From: Catenovulum sediminis
GTDB lineage: Bacteria > Pseudomonadota > Gammaproteobacteria > Enterobacterales > Alteromonadaceae
Direction: 5' to 3' (one strand)
Assembly: GCF_040270295.1 (NCBI RefSeq)
Contig: NZ_JBELOE010000211.1
DNA: 64,000 nucleotides
The notes under the pieces: generated by a model
Told to the model about the DNA's origin: nothing
Databases searched by the model: none
The model's input: only the letters and a program-made list of their open reading frames with translations
In this document: one piece after another, positions 1 to 8,424 of the stretch
Layout of the letters: each line of letters opens with the position of its first letter
Position numbering within the stretch: the stretch's first letter is position 1
Program-made: the position numbers and the translations under genes

Positions 1-69
1 TAACTCGTGCTTTTTATTGATATGTGAACGCGTATCTTCAAGTGTTTCAAAATGGTCTATAAATGACAT
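1..69 (-). CDS. Transposase N-terminus, ISAs1-like (cut by window edge)
   Basis: Reading the minus strand from the ATG at 69 gives 23 open codons beginning MSFIDHFETLEDTRSHINKK and running off the window. The pattern (short helix, then LED-x-R and a basic stretch) is what I recall for the N-terminal associated domain of ISAs1-family DDE transposases. Only the first residues are visible, so the catalytic domain, the intactness of the element and its far end cannot be judged. It lies just downstream of the aldo/keto reductase on the same strand. Family recognition rests on a short stretch and could be wrong. Confidence 0.6.
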   Translation of the reverse strand, partial: MSFIDHFETLEDTRSHINKKHEL

Positions 70-94
70 GGCTCTAGCCCAAAAAACTAGATTT

Positions 95-133
95 GATCAT
101 ACTTTGGGGTTGTTTAGCAACTAAAGTATGATC
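95..133 (-). terminator. Inverted repeat over the aldo/keto reductase stop
   Basis: GATCATACTTT at 95-105 is an exact inverted copy of AAAGTATGATC at 123-133, with a 17-base loop. On the minus strand the stem overlaps the end of the reductase gene and is followed by AAATCTAGTTTTTT, which fits a rho-independent terminator. Because an IS-like transposase starts 25 bases further on, one arm could instead belong to the element end. Confidence 0.5.
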
Positions 134-1119
134 TTGCCCTGGATACCACCACGAATATGCTGTCTAACTTGTTGTAGATAAAAATCATTAAGCTGACTGT
201 GCAATGCTGCAGGTAAAGCAGGCAGCTGACTGCATTTTGCATTATTGTCGACTTGTTGAGCCTTGCTGGCGCCTGCAATGATGGTACTGACTTGTGGTTG
301 ATCTAAAATCCAGCGCATCGCCAGTTGCAATAGATTGATATTGGCCGGTAATAAATTTTTTAACGCATCTGCTAATTCAACACCTTTAGCAAATGGCATA
401 CCGTTAAAAGTTTCACCCACATGGAAGGCTGCACCGTCGCGGTTGTAGTTACGGTGATCACTTGCTGAGAATTGACGATCTTTGCGCATTGCGCCAGACA
501 ATAAACCACTGGCTAACGGTAAGCGTACAATAATACCAACATTTTTTTCTGCGGCTTTGGGTAAAATATGCTGAATGGCATCTTGTCGGAAAACATTAAA
601 GATTATTTGCAAGCTGGTGACTTGACTGTTTTGTAAACAAAATTGTGCCTCATCTAGCATTTCAACACTGGCACCATAATGTTTTATCAAGCCTTTTTTT
701 TGCAAGTTTTCCAGCCAATGAAAAATCTCGCCATCCAATAAAACTTCGCTTGGAATACAATGTAACTGCACCAGATCCAGAGCTTCAATGCCTAAACGCT
801 TAATTGAACCCTCGATATTTTTACGTACCTTTTGTTCACTATACCCATCGGGAAACAATGCACCGTCTCGACCCACTTTTGTGGCAATGTAAGGTTTGTT
901 GGTTTGGGTTTTTAACCAGTTTCCGATGCGAGTCTCACTAAGCCCTGCACCATACACATCTGCTGTGTCTAAAAAATTAATGCCATTTTCAACGGCTGTG
1001 TCTAATATTTTAAAAGCTTCACTGTCGCTAATATCACCAAAATCATTGCCCAACTGCCAGCAGCCTAAACCAATTTCTGATACTTCTAAATCACTAGAAC
1101 CTAGTTTTCGTGTGTGCAT
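121..1119 (-). CDS. Aldo/keto reductase
   Basis: A 332-residue NAD(P)H-dependent aldo/keto reductase, a cytoplasmic TIM-barrel enzyme that reduces aldehydes or ketones. The family tetrad is visible: Asp51 and Tyr56 in LDTADVYG, Lys81 in IATKVG and His120 in VQLHC. The length is normal for the family. The start is supported by AGGAGA eight bases upstream. The gene diverges from a LysR regulator with 148 bases between the starts, so control by that regulator is likely. The substrate cannot be read from the sequence; members of this branch range from sugar-like to quinone or aldehyde substrates. Confidence 0.9.
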   Translation of the reverse strand: MHTRKLGSSDLEVSEIGLGCWQLGNDFGDISDSEAFKILDTAVENGINFLDTADVYGAGLSETRIGNWLKTQTNKPYIATKVGRDGALFPDGYSEQKVRKNIEGSIKRLGIEALDLVQLHCIPSEVLLDGEIFHWLENLQKKGLIKHYGASVEMLDEAQFCLQNSQVTSLQIIFNVFRQDAIQHILPKAAEKNVGIIVRLPLASGLLSGAMRKDRQFSASDHRNYNRDGAAFHVGETFNGMPFAKGVELADALKNLLPANINLLQLAMRWILDQPQVSTIIAGASKAQQVDNNAKCSQLPALPAALHSQLNDFYLQQVRQHIRGGIQGKIIL

Positions 1120-1216
1120 TTTACTCTCCTGAAATTAAATTGACTCCGTTGTCGTTAATGCGCCTATAGACAGGGTTATTCACCCTCGGAGTCTTAAAGA
1201 GTTTAACTTTTGTATT

Positions 1217-1240
1217 ATTGGTAATATATACTTAACCAAT
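1217..1240. promoter_or_regulatory. Candidate LysR operator between reductase and lysR
   Basis: ATTGGT at 1217-1222 is mirrored by ACCAAT at 1235-1240, with an AT-rich centre, in the only space between the divergent aldo/keto reductase and LysR genes. LysR proteins usually bind such interrupted dyads. No binding data; the assignment is by position and symmetry. Confidence 0.35.
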
Positions 1241-1267
1241 ATACATATTGTTTAGAAAAATTTTACA

Positions 1268-2176
1268 ATGATGAAAGGTTTAAACGAATTTATTATGGTG
1301 GTTGAGCAAGGTAATTTTTCATCTGCTGCAGAAAAGTTAGGTACAACCAGAGCGCGTGTTAGTCAGGTTATCGCTGAGTTAGAGTTGAATTTGGGGACAC
1401 AGCTATTTAAACGCTCTACACGTTCAATGCAATTAACTTCAATAGGTCAGGCTTTTTATCAGCAAAGCCGGCAAGGACTTATCGTGTTAGAGCAGGCGGT
1501 TGAACAAGTTAAAGTTAAGCAGAATCAATTGGCCGGCAATATTAAAGTTAACTCGGTCGGTGGCCTGTTTGCAGAACAAATATTAGCCCCAGTGATAATG
1601 GACTTTATGCAACAGTATCCGAACATCAATATTGAATTGGATTTTTCCAGCGATCACATAGATTTAATCGCGGACAAATACGATCTAGCTGTCCGCATGG
1701 GGGATTTACCGGATTCAAATTTAATTGCAAGACCTTTAGTGTATTACCCATCCTATGTTTGTGCATCTGCTGATTATTTAAATCAATTTGCTGAAATTAC
1801 CCACCCTAAATATTTAGAGCAACATAGGTGTATAGTCGGTAGCATGAAAAAGTGGACTTTTTATCAAGACAAAAAAGATATAAAAGGACATAAAAGCGAC
1901 AAATATGAAATACACGTAGAAGGTCAACTGGTTTGCGCGAATGGACACATTGCGAAACAAGCCGCATTAAAAGGGTGTGGGATTGTCAGGTTACCTGCTT
2001 ATTATGTAGCACAGGAAATTGAACAGGGTATTTTACAACCCGCAGTTAAACACTGGCAAACTAAAGGCAGTCAGGTTTCTTTAGTGTATGCAAAAACTGA
2101 TTATAGGGCTGCTAGATTGCAGTTATTCATAGAATATTTATGTAATGTGTTTAGAAACAAAACACCCGCGGTATGA
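1268..2176 (+). CDS. LysR-family transcriptional regulator
   Basis: A 302-residue LysR-type regulator. Residues 1-60 form the winged helix-turn-helix (FSSAAEKLGTTRARVSQVIAEL followed by the FKRSTR wing) and residues 90-295 the periplasmic-binding-like effector domain. Two ATGs stand in tandem (1268 and 1271); either could start. It is divergent from the aldo/keto reductase, the classic arrangement for a LysR gene and its target. The stop codon sits inside the loop region of the terminator hairpin that follows. The effector is unknown. Confidence 0.9.
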   Translation: MMKGLNEFIMVVEQGNFSSAAEKLGTTRARVSQVIAELELNLGTQLFKRSTRSMQLTSIGQAFYQQSRQGLIVLEQAVEQVKVKQNQLAGNIKVNSVGGLFAEQILAPVIMDFMQQYPNINIELDFSSDHIDLIADKYDLAVRMGDLPDSNLIARPLVYYPSYVCASADYLNQFAEITHPKYLEQHRCIVGSMKKWTFYQDKKDIKGHKSDKYEIHVEGQLVCANGHIAKQAALKGCGIVRLPAYYVAQEIEQGILQPAVKHWQTKGSQVSLVYAKTDYRAARLQLFIEYLCNVFRNKTPAV

Positions 2177-2186
2177 GCGGGTGTTT
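2161..2186. terminator. Bidirectional terminator lysR / mdh
   Basis: AACACCCGC at 2161-2169 pairs exactly with GCGGGTGTT at 2177-2185, flanked by A-rich sequence on one side and TTTAAAATATTT on the other. It lies between two convergent genes and would serve both; the LysR stop codon falls within it. Confidence 0.8.
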
Positions 2187-2224
2187 AAAATATTTGATTC
2201 AGCTATTAAATGCAGCCGTACAGA

Positions 2225-3163
2225 TTAATCTGCTTGACCGAATTCAACACCTTTTTCAATGTCACCTTTTAAGGTCGGTAACATGTCGTCTAACGCTTTT
2301 TGTTCAAAAGCACTCAGTGAACCGTAATCTAAAATTGTTTCGACGCCGTCTTTACCTAATTTTACAGGCTGTGCGAAGAAGTCGGCGTTGTCACCGCTGC
2401 CTTGAACGTATGCACATTCAATAACATCTTCGCCTTGTAAACCTTTGATTAAAGACAAACCAAAACGTGCCGCAGCCTGACCCATAGAAAGCGTTGCTGA
2501 TCCGCCACCCGCTTTTGCTTCTACAACTTCAGTACCTGCATTTTGGATACGTGTTGTTAAGCTTGCGATTTCTTCATCAGAAAAAGAAACACCATCAATT
2601 TGTGACAACAATGGTAAAATGGTCACACCACTATGGCCACCAATTACGTCTACTTTAACATCTTGAGTTGATTTACCTTTTGCTTCTGCTACAAAAGTTT
2701 CAGCTCGGATAACATCTAAAGTTGTTACACCGAACAAACGTTTTGGATCGTAAACACCGGCTTTTTTCAATACTTCTGCCGCAATTGGCACAGTTGTATT
2801 TACCGGGTTAGTGATGATACCCAACAAAGCTTTAGGACAAACTTCAGCTACTTTGCCAGCTAACGTTTTAATGATACCCGCGTTAATGTTAAACAAGTCA
2901 GCGCGGTCCATACCCGGCTTACGAGCAACACCTGCAGAAATCAATACAACGTCTGCGCCTTCTAATGCTGGGCTACAATCTTCGCCAGCAAAACCTGTGA
3001 CTTCAACGTCAGTTGGAATATGGCTTAAATCTTTTGCAACACCCGGAGTAACAGGTGCAATATCATATAGGCTAAGTTGTGAACCCGCCGGTAAGTTTAG
3101 TTTAAGTAACAAGCCTAATGCTTGACCAATGCCACCAGCAGCACCAATAACAGCAACTTTCAT
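2225..3163 (-). CDS. mdh: Malate dehydrogenase (NAD+)
   Basis: Cytoplasmic TCA-cycle enzyme interconverting malate and oxaloacetate. From the ATG at 3163 it is 312 residues, the length of the E. coli enzyme. An upstream in-frame ATG at 3175 exists, but GGAGAA six bases before the 3163 codon decides the start. NAD motif GAAGGIG is at 7-13. Substrate residues Arg81 and Arg87 (ARKPGMDR), Asn119, Arg153 and the catalytic pair Asp150/His177 (GGHSG) are all in place. It lies downstream of pckA on the same strand, giving a malate-oxaloacetate-PEP pair. Confidence 0.97.
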   Translation of the reverse strand: MKVAVIGAAGGIGQALGLLLKLNLPAGSQLSLYDIAPVTPGVAKDLSHIPTDVEVTGFAGEDCSPALEGADVVLISAGVARKPGMDRADLFNINAGIIKTLAGKVAEVCPKALLGIITNPVNTTVPIAAEVLKKAGVYDPKRLFGVTTLDVIRAETFVAEAKGKSTQDVKVDVIGGHSGVTILPLLSQIDGVSFSDEEIASLTTRIQNAGTEVVEAKAGGGSATLSMGQAAARFGLSLIKGLQGEDVIECAYVQGSGDNADFFAQPVKLGKDGVETILDYGSLSAFEQKALDDMLPTLKGDIEKGVEFGQAD

Positions 3164-3282
3164 TTTGTTCTCCATTGCTCAAAAATTGTGATACAAGATA
3201 AAAGATTGATCATCAAATGACAATTCAAGTTGGGTTAATTTGACTATCAATAATTTGTATACCCACTATAGCGTTTTTTTGC

Positions 3283-4854
3283 TTAGATACCAGCTCCGGA
3301 TGGACCAGCTTGTCTAATTTTTTCGTCAACTTGATATTGTTTAAAATTGTCGATAAAGCGGTTTGCCAGTTGCAGTGCTGTTGACCGGTAATCAACTGGG
3401 TTGTGCCAGTTTTTTTCAGGCCACAATAATGTTTCATCTAATCCGTTAAGATGATTAGGGACGGTTAAATTCATAATCTCCATTTTACGGCAATCATCTT
3501 TATCAATTTTACCTTCTACAATCGCGCTGATAACCGCTCGTGTTTCGTCAATGCTAAATCTGCGACCATTTGGGTAAGGGCCGCCCGTCCAACCGGTATT
3601 GACTAGGTAAACGGGGGTATTGGTTTCGGTCAGTCTTTTTATCAATAAATTGGCATAGTCTGCGGCAGGGCGTGGGAAAAATGGAGCGCCAAAACAAGTG
3701 CTAAAGGTTGCACCTATTGCAGCCTGACTACCGATTTCTGTTGAACCGACTAAAGCGGTATAACCACTTAAAAAATGATAGGCCGCAGCATATTGGTCTA
3801 AAATCGCAATCGGTGGTAATACACTGCTTAGATCGCAGGTTAAAAATATTACAGCACTGGGGTGTCCGCCTTTATTTGCTGTTACTCGTTTGGGGATGTG
3901 CTCTAGCGGATAGGAAACACGGGTATTGGCGGTAAGTGAATCATCTTCGTATTTTTCGATTCGTTCTTTGTCTAGCACCACATTTTCCAATACGGCACCA
4001 AATTTTATGGCATACCAAATTAAAGGCTCTTGTTTTTCGGATAAATCAATGCACTTAGCATAACAGCCACCTTCTAAATTAAATATCCCATTTCTTGACC
4101 AGCCATGCTCGTCATCACCAATTAAATATCGTTTAGGATCTGCCGACAGAGTGGTTTTACCTGTACCTGACAAACCAAAATATAAAGCAGTACGGCTTGT
4201 TTTATCCGCAGTTTCAGCATTGGCGGAACAGTGCATGGGCAAAATATCATGTTCCGCTAGCAAGAAGTTTTGCACCGAGAATAAGGCTTTTTTCATTTCA
4301 CCGGCATACGGCATGCCAGCTAATAAAACACGTTGCGAAGCAAAATCTATGATGACTGCGCCATCGCTATGTGTTCCATGTTTATCTGGGTGACAGGTAA
4401 ACCCCGGCGCGTTTAATACTTGCCAGTTAAGCTTCTGAATGTTACTTCCAGATGAGGTTTGATTAGCTCGTTTACGGATAAACATATTATGCGCAAACAG
4501 TTGATGCCAAGCTGTTTGCGTTAATACTTCGACCTCTAAACAATTTTCTTCATCAGCCCCAACTTGATAATTACCTAAATAATGAGGTTGACTCTGTAAG
4601 TAATGGTGTACTTCAAACCACAAGTTTTCAAAGTCATTGGCAGAAAAAGGTTTATTGATTTTGCCCCAATCAATTTTGTCTTTAGTTTCAGGTTCTTTGA
4701 CGATAAACCTATCAAGCGGTGAGCGGCCAGTTCGGCTACCGGTTGATACTGCTAAAGCACCAGAGGCAGTTAACCGACCTTCATTGTTTTGAATCGCGTG
4801 TTCTATTAGCTCAGCTGCAGTAAGAGAGACATAAGGTTTAAAATGCGCATGCAT
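3283..4854 (-). CDS. pckA: Phosphoenolpyruvate carboxykinase (ATP)
   Basis: First committed step of gluconeogenesis: oxaloacetate + ATP to phosphoenolpyruvate + CO2 + ADP. The start is taken at the ATG at 4854 (MHAHFKPYVS) because AGAGG lies just before it; the open frame continues 30 codons further upstream without family similarity. This gives 523 residues, close to the usual 530-540. Visible are the RTGRSP substrate loop near residue 41, the P-loop GLSGTGKTT at 227-235 and the metal-binding LIGDDEH at 244-250, which mark the ATP-dependent class. Located between the ectR-like gene and mdh, all on the minus strand. Confidence 0.97.
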   Translation of the reverse strand: MHAHFKPYVSLTAAELIEHAIQNNEGRLTASGALAVSTGSRTGRSPLDRFIVKEPETKDKIDWGKINKPFSANDFENLWFEVHHYLQSQPHYLGNYQVGADEENCLEVEVLTQTAWHQLFAHNMFIRKRANQTSSGSNIQKLNWQVLNAPGFTCHPDKHGTHSDGAVIIDFASQRVLLAGMPYAGEMKKALFSVQNFLLAEHDILPMHCSANAETADKTSRTALYFGLSGTGKTTLSADPKRYLIGDDEHGWSRNGIFNLEGGCYAKCIDLSEKQEPLIWYAIKFGAVLENVVLDKERIEKYEDDSLTANTRVSYPLEHIPKRVTANKGGHPSAVIFLTCDLSSVLPPIAILDQYAAAYHFLSGYTALVGSTEIGSQAAIGATFSTCFGAPFFPRPAADYANLLIKRLTETNTPVYLVNTGWTGGPYPNGRRFSIDETRAVISAIVEGKIDKDDCRKMEIMNLTVPNHLNGLDETLLWPEKNWHNPVDYRSTALQLANRFIDNFKQYQVDEKIRQAGPSGAGI

Positions 4855-4943
4855 ACTAACCTCTTTTTCGTAACGTAAACAATTGTCTCCTGAGTATAGA
4901 AGGTTGCAGAAATATTGCCTGTGGCAACAGGCAAAAAAGTTCA

Positions 4944-5516
4944 TTAACTCTTTTTATCTGCTGTGCTGCTCGTTGAAGAAACTTGTTTATAGGTCGCATT
5001 GTAGCTGTCTATATCACCTACTTCCAGCATTGGTGCAGCATCTAAATGTTGCGCATCCATCATATGCACCACGCGTTGCAGTGAGGACAAAATCATCATT
5101 TGCTCCCAGTCTTTTAAATCTCTAAACTGGCGAATAAAGTGTTCTTGTAAAGGCAGTGGCGCTTCTCTAAGTAGCTCCAGACCCGCTTCGGTCAGATAAG
5201 CGTGCACCTTACGTTTGTCTTGATTTGAGCGCACACGGTAAACCAGTTCTCGTTTTTCCAGACGATCTAATATGCTGGTTACCGTAGCCTGACTTAAACT
5301 CACTTCATTGGCAATTTCACCAATGGTTACTTCGCCCTGATCATGTATAGCACGCAATAATAATAACTGAGGTGCCGTAATTCCGGCTGTTTTTACCAAT
5401 TGTTTAGAGTGCAAATCAGTTGCTCGAATAAGTCGACGCAATGTGACTAACACTTCTTCAATTGTTTCTATTTGAGTCAAATTCAGCTCCGCGATAGGGT
5501 TAATTTTTGCTGGCAT
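4944..5516 (-). CDS. ectR: MarR-family regulator, EctR1-like
   Basis: A 190-residue MarR-type winged-helix repressor. The DNA-binding domain covers about residues 50-125: helix-turn-helix VTIGEIANEVSLSQATVTSI, then the wing containing RVRSNQDKRK. The C-terminus is longer than in many MarR proteins. In several halotolerant bacteria the ectoine operon is repressed by a MarR protein called EctR1 (CosR in Vibrio). Here a sequence matching the published EctR1 box lies over the ectA promoter about 510 bases away. One CheW-like gene stands between this gene and the ect operon. Start supported by GAAGAGATT upstream. Function inferred from family, neighbourhood and operator. Confidence 0.82.
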   Translation of the reverse strand: MPAKINPIAELNLTQIETIEEVLVTLRRLIRATDLHSKQLVKTAGITAPQLLLLRAIHDQGEVTIGEIANEVSLSQATVTSILDRLEKRELVYRVRSNQDKRKVHAYLTEAGLELLREAPLPLQEHFIRQFRDLKDWEQMMILSSLQRVVHMMDAQHLDAAPMLEVGDIDSYNATYKQVSSTSSTADKKS

Positions 5517-5538
5517 TATAATCTCTTCATTTGTGCAC

Positions 5539-5988
5539 TCAACTGTTAGTCAGCGCGTCAGTAATATCATCTGGCTCAGGCGCTGTTCGTTCTGCCAATT
5601 CAGCGAAATCAACGACCATGGTAAGCTGATTATTTAAATTGACTGTGCCTTTTATCCATTCTGAGTGTTCAAGCGCATTGCTTTCTATTTGGTCAGGTGA
5701 AAATTCAATTATTTGATCTACTTTATCTATGGTAATGCCCATTCGATCTGCCGTTTTTGTTTCGACAATTAAAATATTGTTTTGTACTGAATTATTTTCG
5801 CATCTAAATAGTTTAGGGCCGTTTAAGATGGTAATAATTTCGTTGCGAATATTTAAAATACCATCCGCTTCAGCACTCGATCCAGGAAAAGGATTGCTCT
5901 CTGTATAAGGCAAAACTTCTTTAATTTCCTCGATATTGCAGCAATATCTCTCGTTTTCTATAAAAAATGATACCCATTTATCAGTCAT
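5539..5988 (-). CDS. CheW-like domain protein
   Basis: A 149-residue single CheW-like domain (beta-barrel adaptor) that in chemotaxis links receptors to the CheA kinase. Family features visible: FFIENERYCCNIEEIKEV at the N-terminus, the GILNIRNEIITIL strand pair near residues 43-55, and the MGITIDKVDQII and IKGTVNLNNQLTMVVD strands. No other chemotaxis gene is near. It is encoded divergently from ectA, with ectR 22 bases downstream, so cheW-like and ectR probably form one transcript starting in the EctR box region. It could tune a signalling protein during osmotic stress, but that is only inference. Confidence 0.85.
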   Translation of the reverse strand: MTDKWVSFFIENERYCCNIEEIKEVLPYTESNPFPGSSAEADGILNIRNEIITILNGPKLFRCENNSVQNNILIVETKTADRMGITIDKVDQIIEFSPDQIESNALEHSEWIKGTVNLNNQLTMVVDFAELAERTAPEPDDITDALTNS

Positions 5989-6015
5989 AAGCAGTTCTTT
6001 TTAAATTAAACTAGA

Positions 6016-6044
6016 TTTACGAATAATATTTAGTGTACTATATA
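6016..6044 (+). promoter_or_regulatory. ectA promoter with EctR1 box
   Basis: TTTACG (6016-6021), 17 bases, then TATATA (6039-6044) makes a plausible sigma-70 promoter about 70 bases before ectA. Overlapping its -10 element is TATTTAGT-GT-ACTATATA at 6027-6044, two 8-base half-sites separated by 2 bases. From memory this equals the EctR1 box described for methanotroph ect operons, where EctR1 blocks polymerase. Its position over the -10 fits repression, and it could also autoregulate the divergent cheW-ectR transcript. Confidence 0.75.
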
Positions 6045-6113
6045 TTTAATTGTTTAGACATCAAAATAAATTCGCGTCGTTTTGACGAGCAACAAGAGAA
6101 CTAAAAATCCATT

Positions 6114-6650
6114 ATGGATAAAAATGACAGTATGAAGGGGCAACCAGAGTTTCGTTGTCCAAAAGCCGAAGATGGCTACCCAGTACACCAGTTAATTGCG
6201 GCATGTCCGCCTCTGGATACTAACTCAGCATATTGCAACTTATTGCAATGCTCACATTTTGCTGAAACCTGCGTAATCGCCGAAATTGATGGTGATATTG
6301 TTGGTTGGGTTTCAGCCTACATAGAACCTACCCAACCTGATACTCTTTTCATTTGGCAAATGGCCGTTTCAGAGAAAGCACGCGGATATTCGTTAGCGCG
6401 CAAAATGCTGGAGCATTTGTTGGCAAGAGAGGTGTGCAGTAAAGTTTGTTATATCGAAACAACGATAACAGCAGATAATGCCGCATCCAGAAGGGTATTT
6501 AAACGTTTAGCTGAAAATTTAGGCACTCAAATTGTTGAATCAGAGTTTTTCACAAAAGAAAAGCACTTTGGTGGTCAGCATTCAGATGAGTTTTTGTTCC
6601 GTATCGGCCCATTTTCAGTAAACACACAAATTAAGACAAACGAGGAATAG
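6114..6650 (+). CDS. ectA: L-2,4-diaminobutyrate N-acetyltransferase
   Basis: Second step of ectoine synthesis: acetyl-CoA-dependent acetylation of L-2,4-diaminobutyrate. A 178-residue GNAT-fold enzyme. The acetyl-CoA-binding part is seen as FIWQMAVSEKARGYSLARKML (about residues 81-101), and the EctA signature ETTITADNAASRRVF follows near 123. ectB begins 2 bases after the stop, so the genes are translationally close-coupled. An in-frame ATG also occurs at residue 7, so the exact start is slightly uncertain. Confidence 0.95.
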   Translation: MDKNDSMKGQPEFRCPKAEDGYPVHQLIAACPPLDTNSAYCNLLQCSHFAETCVIAEIDGDIVGWVSAYIEPTQPDTLFIWQMAVSEKARGYSLARKMLEHLLAREVCSKVCYIETTITADNAASRRVFKRLAENLGTQIVESEFFTKEKHFGGQHSDEFLFRIGPFSVNTQIKTNEE

Positions 6651-6652
6651 TC

Positions 6653-7924
6653 ATGAGTATCTTTGAACAGATGGAATCTAACGTACAGTGTTATGCAAAC
6701 TCTTTTCCAGTTACTTTTAACAGAGCTAAAGGGTCATACTTGTATGATGACGAAGGCAATGCTTATTTGGACTTTCTTTCTGGAGCTGGCTCACTTAATT
6801 ATGGTCACAACCCTGAAGAAATTAAACAGGCGTTAGTAGACTACATTATGGCTGATGGTGTTGCGCATGGTTTAGATATGCATACAACGGCTAAAGCTGA
6901 TTTTATGCAAACATTGCAAGATGTTATTCTGCAGCCGCGCGGTTTAGATTATAAAATACAGTTTACAGGCCCAACAGGTGCAAATGCCGTTGAAGCAGCA
7001 ATGAAATTAGCACGAAAAATTACAGGCCGTACCAATATTATCAGCTTTACCAATGGTTTCCACGGTGTAACTTTAGGTGCAGTGAGTGCAACTGGTAACC
7101 AGCACCACAGAGGCGGTGCAGGTGTACCATTAAGCGGTACCAGTCGTATGCCTTATTGTGGCTATTATGGTTACAATGCAGATACCTTAAAAATGATCGA
7201 CAAGCAATTGTCCGATCCATCTAGTGGTATCGATGCACCGGCGGCATTTATTGTTGAAACAGTCCAAGGTGAAGGCGGATTAAACGTTGCGACACCTGAA
7301 TGGCTGTTAGGCTTGCAGTCTTTGGCGCAAAAACATGGTGCTAAATTAATTGTTGACGATATTCAAGCTGGTTGTGGTCGTACGGGTCGTTTCTTTAGTT
7401 TTGAAGAAGCTGGGTTGAAACCAGATATAGTGACCTTATCCAAATCAATTAGTGGTTTTGGCTTGCCTTTAGCTGTGGTTTTATTAAAACCTGAATTAGA
7501 TGAATGGGCACCAGGTGAGCACAATGGTACTTTCCGTGGTAATAACCATGCATTTATCACGGCGACCAAAGCCTTAAAAACCTTTTGGGCAGATGAAAAC
7601 TTCGAGAAGGAAGTTGTTGAAAAAGCGCAACTGGTAACCAGCTATTTTCAAGCTGTTGTTGATGATCTAGGTGTAACGCACGCTCGTTTAAAAGGTCGTG
7701 GTTTAATGCAGGGTATTGAATTTCGCAATGGTGAAATTGCTGACCGCATTACCTCTCGTTGTTTTGACAAAAATTTAATTGTTGAAACGGCCGGTAACCA
7801 TAGCCAAGTTGTTAAATGTTTTTGTCCATTAACTATTGATAAAGCCGACTTAGAAAAAGGCTTGCAAATTATGGTTGATGCGATTGCTGCTGAGTTTAAA
7901 ACTGACCTTAAAGTAGCAGTTTAA
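6653..7924 (+). CDS. ectB: Diaminobutyrate-2-oxoglutarate transaminase
   Basis: First step of ectoine synthesis: aspartate-semialdehyde plus glutamate to 2,4-diaminobutyrate. It is a 423-residue class-III PLP aminotransferase of normal length. PLP contacts are visible: TGPTGANAVEAA near 105-116, the DD pair 235-236 in VDDIQAGCGRTG, and Lys264 in TLSKSISGFG as the Schiff-base lysine. It sits second in the ect operon, 14 bases before ectC. Confidence 0.96.
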   Translation: MSIFEQMESNVQCYANSFPVTFNRAKGSYLYDDEGNAYLDFLSGAGSLNYGHNPEEIKQALVDYIMADGVAHGLDMHTTAKADFMQTLQDVILQPRGLDYKIQFTGPTGANAVEAAMKLARKITGRTNIISFTNGFHGVTLGAVSATGNQHHRGGAGVPLSGTSRMPYCGYYGYNADTLKMIDKQLSDPSSGIDAPAAFIVETVQGEGGLNVATPEWLLGLQSLAQKHGAKLIVDDIQAGCGRTGRFFSFEEAGLKPDIVTLSKSISGFGLPLAVVLLKPELDEWAPGEHNGTFRGNNHAFITATKALKTFWADENFEKEVVEKAQLVTSYFQAVVDDLGVTHARLKGRGLMQGIEFRNGEIADRITSRCFDKNLIVETAGNHSQVVKCFCPLTIDKADLEKGLQIMVDAIAAEFKTDLKVAV

Positions 7925-7938
7925 GGAGATTATTTTTT

Positions 7939-8340
7939 ATGATAGTTAGAAATTTAAAAGAAGCCGAACAGTCAGAACGTAAAATTGTCAGTGAAGGATG
8001 GGACAGTACTCGCTTGTTACTTAAAGGTGACAACATGGGGTTTTCTTTTCATATCACCACTATTTTTGAAGGTGCAGAGCTGCATTTGCACTATAAAAAT
8101 CACTTAGAATCGGTTTATTGTATTTCTGGTGAAGGTTCGGTTGAAGATTTAGCCGACGGTACAGTTCACCCAATAGAGCCGGGTGTGATCTACATTTTAG
8201 ATAAGCATGATAAGCACATTTTACGTGCGACTAAAGAAATGAAAATGGCCTGTGTATTTAACCCTCCATTACACGGCAAAGAAGTGCACGATGAAACCGG
8301 CGCGTACGCACTTGAAGCTGAACCAGTCAGTGGTGACTAA
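7939..8340 (+). CDS. ectC: Ectoine synthase
   Basis: Final step: ring closure of N-gamma-acetyl-diaminobutyrate to ectoine. A 133-residue cupin with the usual opening MIVRNLKEAE. Residues matching the iron ligands known for EctC are present: Glu57 (HLESVY), Tyr85 (GVIYIL) and His93 (DKHILRA). AAGGAG upstream gives a strong ribosome site. No ectD hydroxylase follows, so the window predicts ectoine rather than hydroxyectoine. Confidence 0.96.
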   Translation: MIVRNLKEAEQSERKIVSEGWDSTRLLLKGDNMGFSFHITTIFEGAELHLHYKNHLESVYCISGEGSVEDLADGTVHPIEPGVIYILDKHDKHILRATKEMKMACVFNPPLHGKEVHDETGAYALEAEPVSGD

Positions 8341-8387
8341 GATATACCAAGCAGGTAGTTAACTACCTGCTTTTCCCCTTGTATATC
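8341..8387 (+). terminator. Hairpin between ectC and ask (partial terminator)
   Basis: A 10-base perfect stem (AAGCAGGTAG at 8349-8358 with CTACCTGCTT at 8363-8372, loop TTAA) is followed by TTCCCCTTG. An outer pair GATATAC (8341-8347)/GTATATC (8381-8387) lengthens the fold. The T-run is short, so it may attenuate rather than end transcription, separating high ectABC expression from ask and the downstream genes. Confidence 0.65.
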
Positions 8388-8424
8388 GCACCTTATTTAT
8401 TAAATAAATAGAGAACAAAATTCA

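Noticed and set aside
896..1132. Plus-strand open frame opposite the aldo/keto reductase
   Set aside because: No ribosome site, no recognisable family, and it mirrors a well-supported gene on the other strand.
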